Assembly (NCBI GenBank): GCA_002898915.1
Contig: BEHO01000050.1
Span: forward strand, 1 to 7,375
Source: a bacterium HR12
GTDB taxonomy: Bacteria > Actinomycetota > UBA4738 > HRBIN12
Reading direction: 5' to 3'
Length of the DNA stretch: 7,375 nucleotides
Shown here: in pieces, positions 1-6,070 of the stretch
Position numbering within the stretch: position 1 is the first letter of the stretch
Layout: each line of letters begins with the position of its first letter
Notes under the pieces: generated by a model
Databases searched by the model: none
What the model was told of the DNA's origin: nothing
The model's input: only the letters and a program-made list of their open reading frames with translations
Program-made: the position numbers and the translations under genes

Positions 1-958
1 GGAAAGCCTCGTTCAGCTCGATGCAGTCGATGTCCTGGAGGTTGAGGCCCGTCCGCTCGAGCACCTTCCGCGTGGCCGGAACGGGGCCGATGCCCATGAT
101 CTCCGGGGGGACGCCGGCCGTTGACATCCCGATGATGCGCGCCAGGTAGGGTCGCCCCTCGGCCTTCGCCCGGGACTCGCTCATGAGCACCATGGCGCCG
201 GCGCCGTCGGTGATGCCGCTGGAGTTGCCGGCCGTGACCGAACCGTCCTTGCGGAACACCGGCGGGAGCTTCGCGAGGCCCTCGAGCGTCGTCTCGGGTC
301 GCGGGTGCTCGTCCTCGGCCACCACGATCGTGCCCTTGCCCTTGGGGTCCGGCGCCTCCACGGGGAACATCTCGAGCGCCCGCCGCGCCTTGCCCGCCTC
401 CGCCTTCTGCTGCGACTCGAGCGCGAACACGTCCTGCTCCTCTCGGGAGATCCCGTACATGTCGACCAGGTTCTCGGCGGTCTCGCCCATCACGATCCCC
501 GAGAGGGGGTCGAGGAAGCCGTCCCGGTACATCGCGTCGTGGACGGTCGCGTCGCCGAGGCGGTAGCCGGTGCGCATCCGGTCGAGGAGGAAGGGGACGC
601 GCGTCATGTTCTCCATGCCGCCGACCACGACGATCTCGGCCTCGCCGAGCATGATCTGCTGGGCGCCGAGCTGGACGGCCTTCATCCCCGAGGCGCAGGC
701 CATGTTCACGTTGTACGCGGGCACCTCGATGGGGATGCCGGCCTTCACGCTGACCTGTCGCCCGGTGTTGGGCCCGCAGCCGGCCTGCCGGGCGTGGCCC
801 ATGATCGTCTGCTCGACCTGATCCGGCTCGACGTTCGCCCGCCGGAGCGCCTCCCGCACCGCGAGCACCCCGAGCTCGACGGCGGGGACCTCGGTGAACC
901 CACCGAGGAACCTCCCGATGGGGGTGCGTGCGCCCTCGAGGATGACCGCGGTTTCCAT
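1..958 (-). CDS. Acetyl-CoA C-acetyltransferase (thiolase), N-terminal 319 residues; C-terminus beyond the window
   Basis: Thiolases condense two acetyl-CoA to acetoacetyl-CoA or, in reverse, cleave 3-ketoacyl-CoA; the enzyme is cytosolic. The protein begins [17 protein letters not shown], the standard thiolase opening. The active-site nucleophile is Cys88 in [18 protein letters not shown] lies near 115-121, a [13 protein letters not shown] stretch (usual form GNASxxNDGAA) lies near 260, and NEAF, part of the active-site loop, is the last thing read at the left edge. Roughly 75 residues are missing, including the expected GHP histidine and the second catalytic cysteine (CxGGG). The ATG at 958-956 is preceded by GAGGAG seven bases upstream, a strong ribosome binding site. 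The upstream nuclease gene ends 46 bases away on the same strand, so co-transcription is possible. Family assignment is secure. Whether the role is biosynthetic (PhaA/ThlA-like) or fatty-acid degrading cannot be decided from half a gene and no pathway neighbours. Confidence 0.93.
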   Translation of the reverse strand, partial: METAVILEGARTPIGRFLGGFTEVPAVELGVLAVREALRRANVEPDQVEQTIMGHARQAGCGPNTGRQVSVKAGIPIEVPAYNVNMACASGMKAVQLGAQQIMLGEAEIVVVGGMENMTRVPFLLDRMRTGYRLGDATVHDAMYRDGFLDPLSGIVMGETAENLVDMYGISREEQDVFALESQQKAEAGKARRALEMFPVEAPDPKGKGTIVVAEDEHPRPETTLEGLAKLPPVFRKDGSVTAGNSSGITDGAGAMVLMSESRAKAEGRPYLARIIGMSTAGVPPEIMGIGPVPATRKVLERTGLNLQDIDCIELNEAF

Positions 959-990
959 CTCGACGCTCCTCGCTCGATGCTCCTCGCTCG
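959..990 (-). repeat. Tandem direct repeat carrying the thiolase ribosome binding site
   Basis: The 12-base unit CGAGCGAGGAGC (minus strand) occurs twice, at 979-990 and 965-976, with a period of 14. Each copy contains GAGGAG. The copy nearer the gene (GAGGAG at 971-966) is seven bases from the ATG and is the working Shine-Dalgarno site. The outer copy is 14 bases further away and too distant to serve this start. It probably arose by a small local duplication. Confidence 0.6.
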
Positions 991-1004
991 GTGGCCCGTC
1001 CAGT

Positions 1005-2639
1005 CTATCGGCCGTTCGGAGCCCGTCGGGTCGCCGCCGCCGGCCCCTGGTCGGCCGCCGCCGCGCGCAGGCGGGCGAGGGCGCGGTGGAGGTCGGCTCC
1101 TCCCGCGACCGGCTCGGCGAGGGGTGGGTCGGCCGCCAGGAGGGTGAGGGGTCGGCGCGCGAGGAAGGAGCGGACGGCGGCCACCTCGTCGGCGCGTTCG
1201 CGCGGGTACGGGACGCGGGCGTCGACCTCCTCGAGGATCCCTCGGGGGAACCGGATCTCGCGGCCGGTCGCGTCCCGGAACGCGAGCTCGCGCGCCCCGA
1301 GCAGCCATGCGTCCCGACGCCCTCGCTCGAGGGCCTCGGCGAGCGCCCGGAGCCGGTCTCGCGCATCGGCCGCTTCCTCGAAGCGCTCCTCGGCCGCCAA
1401 GGCCCGCATCCTGGCCTCGAGCGCCCCGAGGAGCCCGCCCGGCGATGTGAGGGAGGAGATGAGGGACCGGACGAGCTCCCCGTAGCGCTCGGGGCCGACG
1501 CGGCCGTCGCAGGGCGCGAGGCAGCGCCCCATCTCGGCGAGGACGCATGGCGGGAAGCGCGTGGCGGCGCCCATCGGGCGCGTACACCGACGCAGGGGGA
1601 AGGCGTCCTCGAGCGCCTCCTTCGCGAGCCGCGCCACGCGCGGGGAGCCGAAGGGGCCGAGGAAGGCGCCTCGCCCGGAGGGGGAGCGGACGACCTTGAG
1701 CCGTGGGTACGTCTCGGCGAGGTCGAGCTTCAGGTACGCGTACCGGCGCCAGGTCCGCCCCCGGCGGTTGAACCGGGGCTCGTGCTCCCGGATCAGCCGA
1801 GCCTCGAGCACGAGGGCCTCCAACTCGCTCCCACAGGGGATGCCCTCGACCGCGACGGTCCGCTCGAGCAGCTCCCCGACCATGCGCCGCGCGTCGCCGT
1901 AGAAGTACGAGCGGACCCGGCTCCGGAGGTCCTTGGACTTGCCGACGTAGAGGACACGCCCCTCGCGGTCCTTGAACAGGTACACCCCGGGCGCGTGGGG
2001 GAGGTCGTCGGCGAGCCGGATCTTCCCGAAGTTCGGACGCCCCCGGGCCGCGACGGCGAGGTGGAGGTCGCCGAGGGTCCGGATGCCGAGCCGGCCACCG
2101 ATCTCGAGCAGCGCGTGGAGGACCTCCGCGCAGGCCTCGGCGTCGGCGAGCGCGCGATGCCTGGGGCGGGTGGGCGTCCGGAAGTGGTCGACCAAGGTGG
2201 TCAGGCGCACGTTCGGCACATCGGGCCAGACGATCCGGCGAGCGAGGCGCGCGGTGCAGACCGGCGGTGGGGGCAAGGGGTCGTAGCCGTGCCGCTCGAG
2301 GGCCACGTTCAGGAACGAGAAGTCGAAGCGGGCGTTGTGCGCGACGAACACGGCGCCGCGGGCGAACTCCAGCAGGCTCGGCAGGACGGCCGCGAGCGGG
2401 GGCGCATCGGCCACCTCGAGATCGTCGATGCCGGTGAGGCGCGTGATGAACGGCGGGATGGGGACGCCGGGGTTCACGAGCGTGTGGAAGGTCCCGAGGC
2501 GCTCGCCCCCTCGGTAGGTGACGGCCCCGATCTCCGTGATGCGGGAGTCCGTGGGCGATCCGCCGGTCGTCTCCAGGTCGATGACGAGGAACGTGACCTC
2601 GTGGAGGGGGATCCCCTCCTCGAGCGTGGGTTGGATCAT
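1005..2639 (-). CDS. DEDDh exonuclease fused to UvrC N-terminal half (GIY-YIG, Fe-S cysteines, UVR); Cho-like repair nuclease
   Basis: A 544-residue protein with two nuclease domains. Residues about 14-185 form a DnaQ/epsilon-type 3'-5' exonuclease with all five DEDDh residues: D21 and E23 in DLETTG, D106 in HNARFDF, and H161 and D166 in HRALAD. Residues about 213-295 form a GIY-YIG endonuclease like the 3'-nicking half of UvrC and Cho: GVY at 218-220, YVGK from Y231, R241, Y245, E279, and N291 in PRFN. Four cysteines (352, 365, 373, 377) reproduce the UvrC iron-sulfur spacing. Residues about 406-438 look like a UVR motif, which in UvrC contacts UvrB. The RNase H-like 5'-nicking domain and HhH motifs of full UvrC are absent. 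This architecture is known in actinobacteria (I recall mycobacterial Rv2191 as similar). It probably acts in DNA repair, nicking and trimming lesions. The start is ATG 2639-2637 with GGGGAG upstream. An SOS-type promoter lies directly upstream. Confidence 0.92.
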   Translation of the reverse strand: MIQPTLEEGIPLHEVTFLVIDLETTGGSPTDSRITEIGAVTYRGGERLGTFHTLVNPGVPIPPFITRLTGIDDLEVADAPPLAAVLPSLLEFARGAVFVAHNARFDFSFLNVALERHGYDPLPPPPVCTARLARRIVWPDVPNVRLTTLVDHFRTPTRPRHRALADAEACAEVLHALLEIGGRLGIRTLGDLHLAVAARGRPNFGKIRLADDLPHAPGVYLFKDREGRVLYVGKSKDLRSRVRSYFYGDARRMVGELLERTVAVEGIPCGSELEALVLEARLIREHEPRFNRRGRTWRRYAYLKLDLAETYPRLKVVRSPSGRGAFLGPFGSPRVARLAKEALEDAFPLRRCTRPMGAATRFPPCVLAEMGRCLAPCDGRVGPERYGELVRSLISSLTSPGGLLGALEARMRALAAEERFEEAADARDRLRALAEALERGRRDAWLLGARELAFRDATGREIRFPRGILEEVDARVPYPRERADEVAAVRSFLARRPLTLLAADPPLAEPVAGGADLHRALARLRAAAADQGPAAATRRAPNGR

Positions 2640-2672
2640 CGCCGTCTCGCTCCCCGGGGCCGCGGGGCCACG

Positions 2673-2702
2673 AGACTACCGAACAGACGTTCGGTCGGTC
2701 AA
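2673..2702 (-). promoter_or_regulatory. Predicted promoter of the exonuclease/GIY-YIG gene
   Basis: On the minus strand, TTGACC (2702-2697, five of six matches to the -35 consensus) and TAGTCT (2678-2673, fitting the actinobacterial -10 pattern TANNNT) are separated by 18 bases. The -35 hexamer includes the TGA stop of the anti-sigma gene. The predicted transcript would start near 2666, giving a leader of about 27 bases that contains GGGGAG before the ATG at 2639. The spacer is filled by the LexA-type palindrome. The position is inferred from motif fit only. Confidence 0.62.
2680..2693. promoter_or_regulatory. LexA (SOS) operator, Gram-positive type box
   Basis: The plus strand reads CGAACAGACGTTCG, a perfect match to the Bacillus/actinobacterial LexA consensus CGAAC-RNRY-GTTCG. 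The symmetry extends to seven-base arms (ACCGAAC/GTTCGGT, 2678-2695). It lies wholly between the -35 and -10 hexamers of the nuclease gene, the classic repression position. The regulated gene carries a GIY-YIG domain like E. coli Cho, which is SOS-induced. Alternatives are a TetR-type operator or a small RNA hairpin; no U-tract follows, which argues against a terminator. Confidence 0.72.
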
Positions 2703-3415
2703 GCCTCTCCGTCGGCGGCCCTGGGGCCGCCCGGGGCGTGGGTGGCTCCGCCGAGGGCCGGCGGCTGCGCGGGAACGCCCTCCGGGGGCCCAGGGTCCTG
2801 GGCCGGGGCGCCGGTGCCCGCGTCCTGGCCGAGGCCGACCGGCCCCCGCTCGTCCTGGGCCGCGCACGGGTCGCGGCGGTCCGAGGGGTCCTGCCGGTGA
2901 GCCTGGGAGGGTTCGGAGGCGACGGCCGCGACGGCCTGGCCCTTCTCGCACCCCTCGAGGTTCGGGTCGTGCGCCACCTCCGAGACCTCGCGCCCGTGGT
3001 CGGCGGCCTCCGGGCGATCGTCGGAGGAGGGGAGGTCGAGGCCGAGATGGCTGGCGACGCCCGCGACGGCGTCCTGGGCCGCCGGGGGGAGCGCGCCGGC
3101 CCAGGCGAGGCCGCCGGTGAGGGTCATCGCCGCCGCGAGCGCGAGGACGGCGGCACGTCGGGGGGTCAGCGTGCGCATGGTGGGCCTCCGCGATCGATCG
3201 GGGCCGGCCTCGCTCGCCGCGGCCACCATGGCCGCCACGTGGCGCATGGCGAGATCGGCCGGCGGCTCCTCGAGCAGGTCGGCGCGGAGCTCCCGGACCA
3301 GCGCGGCCAGGCGCTCGCCCTCCCGACCCTCGGGGGTCGCTCCGGCAAGGACCTGCTCGAGGAGCTGGGGGGTGAACGGGTCCATCTCACCCCAGCTATC
3401 GACGACGCGCCTCAT
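2699..3415 (-). CDS. Membrane-anchored anti-sigma-factor-like protein, partner of the adjacent ECF sigma factor
   Basis: A 238-residue protein. Residues 1-80 are charged and helical (LLEQVLAG, ERLAALVRELRADLL, MRHVAAMVAAA) and should be cytoplasmic. One hydrophobic segment at about 88-108 (AAVLALAAAMTLTGGLAWAG) would cross the membrane. A conserved-looking ALPPAAQDAVAGVASHLGLDLP follows, a motif common in actinobacterial proteins encoded next to sigma factors. The tail to residue 238 is low-complexity, rich in P, A, G and Q, with two cysteines (156, 184). No HxxxCxxC zinc anti-sigma motif is present. Its ATG overlaps the sigma stop (ATGA), and GGGAGG lies ten bases upstream inside the sigma gene. 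An internal ATG at 3385 (MDPFTPQLL) is an alternative start. The inferred role is to hold the sigma factor at the membrane until an envelope signal releases it. The family is inferred from context and topology, not from a diagnostic motif. Confidence 0.72.
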   Translation of the reverse strand: MRRVVDSWGEMDPFTPQLLEQVLAGATPEGREGERLAALVRELRADLLEEPPADLAMRHVAAMVAAASEAGPDRSRRPTMRTLTPRRAAVLALAAAMTLTGGLAWAGALPPAAQDAVAGVASHLGLDLPSSDDRPEAADHGREVSEVAHDPNLEGCEKGQAVAAVASEPSQAHRQDPSDRRDPCAAQDERGPVGLGQDAGTGAPAQDPGPPEGVPAQPPALGGATHAPGGPRAADGEA

Positions 3416-3966
3416 CCGGAAACGGCCTCCCGTTCGATCGATCGCGCGAGCGCGGCGAGGGCTCGCCGCTGGAGGGTCTTCACCGCGCCCCGACGCTTCC
3501 GGAGGACGCGAGCGGTCTCCTCGACCGAGAGCCCCCCGAGGATCCGCAGGAGGACGACGTCGCGCTGGTCGGGCGTGAGCCGGTCGAGCGCGGTGAGCGC
3601 CCAGCGGGTGCCGAGGGCCGCCATCGCCTCCTCCGAGACGTCGCCGACGGGGCCGAGCGGAGCGAGCTCGCGGGGGTCCACCGTCGCCTCTCGGCGGCGC
3701 GCGGCTCGGCGGCGGGCGTCCGCCAGCCGGTGATGGGCGATCGTGAAGACCCAGGATCGGAAGGCTCGCTCGTCGCCCCGGAACCCGCCGATCCGCTCCA
3801 CGACGGCGACGAACACCTCGCCCGCGAGGTCCTCGGGGTCGGCCGCCCGCTGGCCCCGGAGGTAGCCGAGGACGCCCGGCGCGAGCTCCCGGTAGATCGC
3901 CTCCAAGGCGTTCGGGTCGCCGCGCTGGGCGGCGGCGAGGATGGCGTCGAACCCGTCGCCGATCAC
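3412..3966 (-). CDS. ECF-family RNA polymerase sigma factor
   Basis: A 184-residue protein, the usual ECF length. Region 2 covers about residues 15-90: DPEDLAGEVFVAVVERI, then FRSWVFTIAHHRLADARRRAARR, the latter matching the -10 recognition helix segment. Region 4 covers about 122-176: LDRLTPDQRDVVLLRILGGLSVEETARVLRKRRGAVKTLQRRALAAL, a helix-turn-helix for -35 recognition. It would direct RNA polymerase to a small regulon, probably of envelope or stress genes, under control of the overlapping downstream membrane protein. The start is GTG 3966-3964, and no other start lies upstream because the frame runs in-frame back to the gmhA stop. GAAGG is only one base from the GTG, too close for a normal ribosome binding site. 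GATACT lies six bases upstream, so a leaderless transcript is conceivable. No convincing autoregulatory GGAAC-type promoter was found in the 57-base gap upstream. Confidence 0.92.
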   Translation of the reverse strand: MIGDGFDAILAAAQRGDPNALEAIYRELAPGVLGYLRGQRAADPEDLAGEVFVAVVERIGGFRGDERAFRSWVFTIAHHRLADARRRAARRREATVDPRELAPLGPVGDVSEEAMAALGTRWALTALDRLTPDQRDVVLLRILGGLSVEETARVLRKRRGAVKTLQRRALAALARSIEREAVSG

Positions 3967-4023
3967 GCCTTCAGTATCGGCGGGTTCGGGGCTCGGGTGG
4001 ACCCGCGCGGCGGATCGCCCGGG

Positions 4024-4605
4024 TCAGCGTGGGTAGAGGGCGTCCTCGGCCAGGAAGGCGAGGAGCTGGCCGATCGCGATGTGGCACGCCTGGATGTGGG
4101 AGGTCTCCGAGCTCGGCACCCGGATCGCGACGTCGGCCAGGGGGGCGAGGGCGCCTCCGTCGGCGCCGGTGAGGGCGATGGTGCGGAGCCCGCGCTCCCG
4201 CGCCACCTCGATGGCCCGGAGCACGTCCGGCGAGTTGCCGCTGGTGGAGATCCCGACGAGCACGTCGCCGGGCCGGCCGAGGGCCTCCACCTGGCGGGCG
4301 AAGACGCCCTCGAACCCGAAGTCGTTCGCGACGGCCGTGAGGATCGAGGTGTCGGTCGTGAGCGCCAGGGCCGGGATGGCGGGGCGGAGGCGATCGCGGG
4401 AGAGGGCGCTCACGAACTCGGCGGCCAGGTGCTGGCTGTCGGCCGCGCTGCCGCCGTTGCCGCAGAGGAGGATCTTGGCGCCGTCCCGGAGCGCGTGCAC
4501 GATCGTCTCCGCGGCGCGGACGACGTCGCCCGCGCAGGACTCGGCCGTCCGGCGTGCGGTCTCGGCGGTGCCCTCCAGGTAGGCGCGCACCCGGTCGACG
4601 GTCAC
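4024..4605 (-). CDS. gmhA: D-sedoheptulose 7-phosphate isomerase (SIS domain)
   Basis: GmhA converts sedoheptulose 7-phosphate to D-glycero-D-manno-heptose 7-phosphate, the first committed step to nucleotide-activated heptoses, in the cytosol. The protein has 193 residues (E. coli GmhA has 192). It carries the SIS fold: LLCGNGGSAADSQHLAAEFV at 47-66 includes the phosphate loop and Glu63 (E. coli Glu65), and GISTSGNSPDVLRAI at 118-132 holds the second serine/threonine phosphate-binding loop. The C-terminal SHIQACHIAIGQLL includes Q172 and H175. The position matching catalytic His180 of E. coli is Gln180 here. The frame is open far upstream, but GTG 4605-4603 is the likely start: it overlaps the hddA stop as GTGA, has GGAGG eight bases upstream and gives the family length. 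The hddA neighbour supports a heptose role. A DiaA-like SIS protein is the main alternative. Confidence 0.88.
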   Translation of the reverse strand: MTVDRVRAYLEGTAETARRTAESCAGDVVRAAETIVHALRDGAKILLCGNGGSAADSQHLAAEFVSALSRDRLRPAIPALALTTDTSILTAVANDFGFEGVFARQVEALGRPGDVLVGISTSGNSPDVLRAIEVARERGLRTIALTGADGGALAPLADVAIRVPSSETSHIQACHIAIGQLLAFLAEDALYPR

Positions 4606-5639
4606 GGGGCCGGCCTCCACGTGCGGCCCCCGACCGTGGCGCGGACCCCCTCGCGCGAGAAGCGGACCTCCCGAACCCGGCCGCCGTGAGCCTCGAGCGC
4701 GGCCGTGACCCGCGCCCGACGCTCCGGCCTGCAGACGACCAGGAGGTACCCGCCGCCCCCGGCTCCGCAGACCTTCCCCCCGTCGGCGCCCGCCTCGCGC
4801 GCCGCCCCGAGCAGGGTCTCGATGCGCGTGCCCTCCGTGATCGCGGGGTTCATGCGCCGCTTGTTGCGGTAGGCCTCGTCGAGCAGCGGGCCGAGGTCGT
4901 CCAGGTCCCCCGCTTCGACCACGTCCCGCAGCTCGTACGCCATCTGGTGCAGGTGCTTCATGCCGACCAGGGTCTCCTCCCGGCCCTCGTGGTAGAGGCG
5001 GATCTGGGTGTCGATCAGGCCGAGGTTCGTCCGCAGGCTCCCCGTGTAGCACAGGAGCAGGCGCTCGCGGAGGCGTTCGATCCGATCCGGGTCGCACCGG
5101 ACCGGGGTCACGCGGACGCCGTCCGCGGAGAACTCGATGAGGTTGAAGCCGCCGTACGCGGCGGCGTACTGGTCCTGCAGGCCGCCCGCGATCCCGAGGT
5201 CCTGGCGCTCGATCGCGTAGGCGGTCCGCGCCGTCTCGTCCCTGGTCATCGCGCGACCCTGGAGAGCGGCGAGGGCCGCGACGACGGCCGTGACCAGGGC
5301 CGACGACCCACCGAGCCCGCTGCCCGGCGGCGCGTCGGAGGCGATGTCGAGCGCGAGCCCGACGTCGAGCCCCATCCGGTCGACGGCCGCCTTCGGCAGG
5401 TCCATGACGCCGTCGTACGTGGGGCCGTCGTCGAGCCGGTACTCGACCTCCTGCCCGAGGTCGAGGGAGCGGATCCGCACGCCGCGGTCCGTGCGGGGGG
5501 TGAGCGTCACGCGGGCGGCGAGGTCGATCGTGGCCGAGAGGACGGCGCCGCCGTGGCGGGAAAAGTAGTGGGGGAGATCGGTCCCGCCCCCCACGAAGCT
5601 GATCCGGAGCGGCGCGGTCGCCCGCACGGTCGCCGTCAT
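4602..5639 (-). CDS. hddA: D-glycero-alpha-D-manno-heptose 7-phosphate kinase (GHMP kinase)
   Basis: A GHMP-superfamily sugar kinase of 345 residues. It has the N-terminal motif APLRISFVGGGTDLPHYF at 9-26, the ATP-binding loop PPGSGLGGSSALVTA at 104-118, and the C-terminal GGKVCGAGGGGYLLVV at 287-302. The opening and the RNKRRMNPAIT segment near 258-268 resemble HddA, which phosphorylates heptose 7-phosphate at O-1 to give the alpha-1,7-bisphosphate for GDP-heptose. The product of the next gene, GmhA, makes its substrate, and the two genes overlap by four bases. The other steps, GmhB phosphatase and HddC guanylyltransferase, are not in this window. The start is ATG 5639 with AGGGGG just upstream, 46 bases after whiB and past a short hairpin. 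Related L-fucose or other sugar-1-kinases are possible, but the gmhA pairing makes heptose the best call. Confidence 0.87.
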   Translation of the reverse strand: MTATVRATAPLRISFVGGGTDLPHYFSRHGGAVLSATIDLAARVTLTPRTDRGVRIRSLDLGQEVEYRLDDGPTYDGVMDLPKAAVDRMGLDVGLALDIASDAPPGSGLGGSSALVTAVVAALAALQGRAMTRDETARTAYAIERQDLGIAGGLQDQYAAAYGGFNLIEFSADGVRVTPVRCDPDRIERLRERLLLCYTGSLRTNLGLIDTQIRLYHEGREETLVGMKHLHQMAYELRDVVEAGDLDDLGPLLDEAYRNKRRMNPAITEGTRIETLLGAAREAGADGGKVCGAGGGGYLLVVCRPERRARVTAALEAHGGRVREVRFSREGVRATVGGRTWRPAP

Positions 5640-5654
5640 GCCCCCTGCCGCGGT

Positions 5655-5669
5655 GGGGAGGCCCTCCCC
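5655..5669. terminator. Short GC hairpin between whiB and hddA (possible weak terminator or processing site)
   Basis: The plus strand holds GGGGAGG (5655-5661), one base, then CCTCCCC (5663-5669), a perfect inverted repeat. As RNA it would form a six-base-pair stem with a three-base loop. It sits in the 46-base gap after the whiB stop and before hddA. No run of U follows, so factor-independent termination is doubtful. It may set relative expression of whiB and the heptose genes. Chance occurrence in GC-rich DNA is a real alternative. Confidence 0.3.
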
Positions 5670-5685
5670 GGGCTCACCGACGCCC

Positions 5686-5964
5686 TCAGGCCACGTAGCG
5701 CATGATCCTGCGACGCTGCTGCTCGGTCAGTCCTCCCCAGACGCCGTAGCGCTCGCCGTTCTTGAGCGCCCACGCCAGGCACGTCTCGCGGATCCGGCAG
5801 ACGGCGCAGTAGGCGAGGGCGGGGCCGGCCTCCTCCTCGGAGGTAGGGAAGAACACGTCGGGGTCGATCCCGTAGCACGCCGCCTGGTCCTGCCACATGT
5901 CGGGCGGAGAGGGGTTCGGCGGGAGGGACTTCAGGTCGATGCCGATCGCGCGCTTCTCGTTCAC
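5686..5964 (-). CDS. WhiB-family [4Fe-4S] transcriptional regulator
   Basis: A small Wbl protein of 92 residues. The four cluster-binding cysteines are C30 (WQDQAACYG), C53 and C56 (YCAVC) and C62, in the family pattern C-x22-C-x2-C-x5-C. DPDVFFP follows the first cysteine, and the beta-turn GVWGG (74-78) precedes a basic tail (LTEQQRRRIMRYVA). Wbl proteins bind the principal sigma factor and respond to oxygen, nitric oxide or redox state. I do not assign it to WhiB1-7. Two in-frame GTG starts compete: 5970 has AAGGAG only one base upstream, while GTG 5964 has the same AAGGAG seven bases upstream and is preferred. It precedes hddA-gmhA on the same strand and may be co-transcribed with them. 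The AT-richer upstream region probably holds its promoter. Confidence 0.93.
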   Translation of the reverse strand: MNEKRAIGIDLKSLPPNPSPPDMWQDQAACYGIDPDVFFPTSEEEAGPALAYCAVCRIRETCLAWALKNGERYGVWGGLTEQQRRRIMRYVA

Positions 5965-5971
5965 GCACACA

Positions 5972-5977
5972 CTCCTT
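5972..5977 (-). promoter_or_regulatory. Ribosome binding site deciding the whiB start
   Basis: The minus strand reads AAGGAG here. It lies seven bases before GTG 5964-5962, the ideal distance, and only one base before the alternative GTG at 5970-5968. It therefore shortens the protein by two residues to MNEKRAIG. Confidence 0.72.
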
Positions 5978-6041
5978 GCTCGACCGGATCACGAGCGCCC
6001 TTCCCTCGGCGGCCCCCGGACCGCGTGGAGAGGCAGGTCGC

Positions 6042-6070
6042 ATCGTGGCACCCCGCCCCCCGGAAGTGAA
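6042..6070 (-). promoter_or_regulatory. Candidate whiB promoter
   Basis: On the minus strand TTCACT (6070-6065) and CACGAT (6047-6042) are 17 bases apart. Just upstream, around 6065-6082, is one of the few AT-richer patches in the window (TTTCAAGACTTCACTT), as expected for an upstream promoter region. Transcription would start near 6035, leaving a leader of about 70 bases. Both hexamers match the consensus only partly, so this is a candidate. Confidence 0.35.

Noticed and set aside
745..1587. A 280-codon minus-strand frame overlapping both the thiolase start and the nuclease C-terminus
   Set aside because: It is an out-of-frame shadow of two genes with clear motifs, and its composition is almost all R, A, P and G.
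2678..2695. The palindrome as an intrinsic terminator of the sigma/anti-sigma operon
   Set aside because: The stem has only seven pairs with no U-tract, and it sits between good -35 and -10 hexamers and matches the LexA consensus, so an operator explains it better.
894..2900. A 668-codon open frame on the plus strand, opposite the nuclease and part of the anti-sigma gene
   Set aside because: The translation is low-complexity R/G/E/P-rich with no domain. The opposite strand encodes proteins with complete catalytic motifs. Long antisense frames are expected in DNA this GC-rich.
2699..3060. Possible frameshift in the C-terminal part of the anti-sigma gene, because the tail is low-complexity
   Set aside because: The frame stays open to a stop that abuts the next promoter, the segment GREVSEVAHDPNLEGCEKGQAV looks like real protein, and no other frame shows a better continuation.
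4606..5097. N-terminal extension of the gmhA reading frame
   Set aside because: It is antisense-free but out of frame with hddA on the same strand. It has no SIS character, and the GTG at 4605 gives the normal family length with a ribosome site.
2738..5705. Further long plus-strand frames at 2738-3733, 3730-4689 and 4554-5705
   Set aside because: They lie opposite the sigma, anti-sigma, gmhA and hddA genes, show only arginine/glycine/alanine-biased sequence and lack any family signature.
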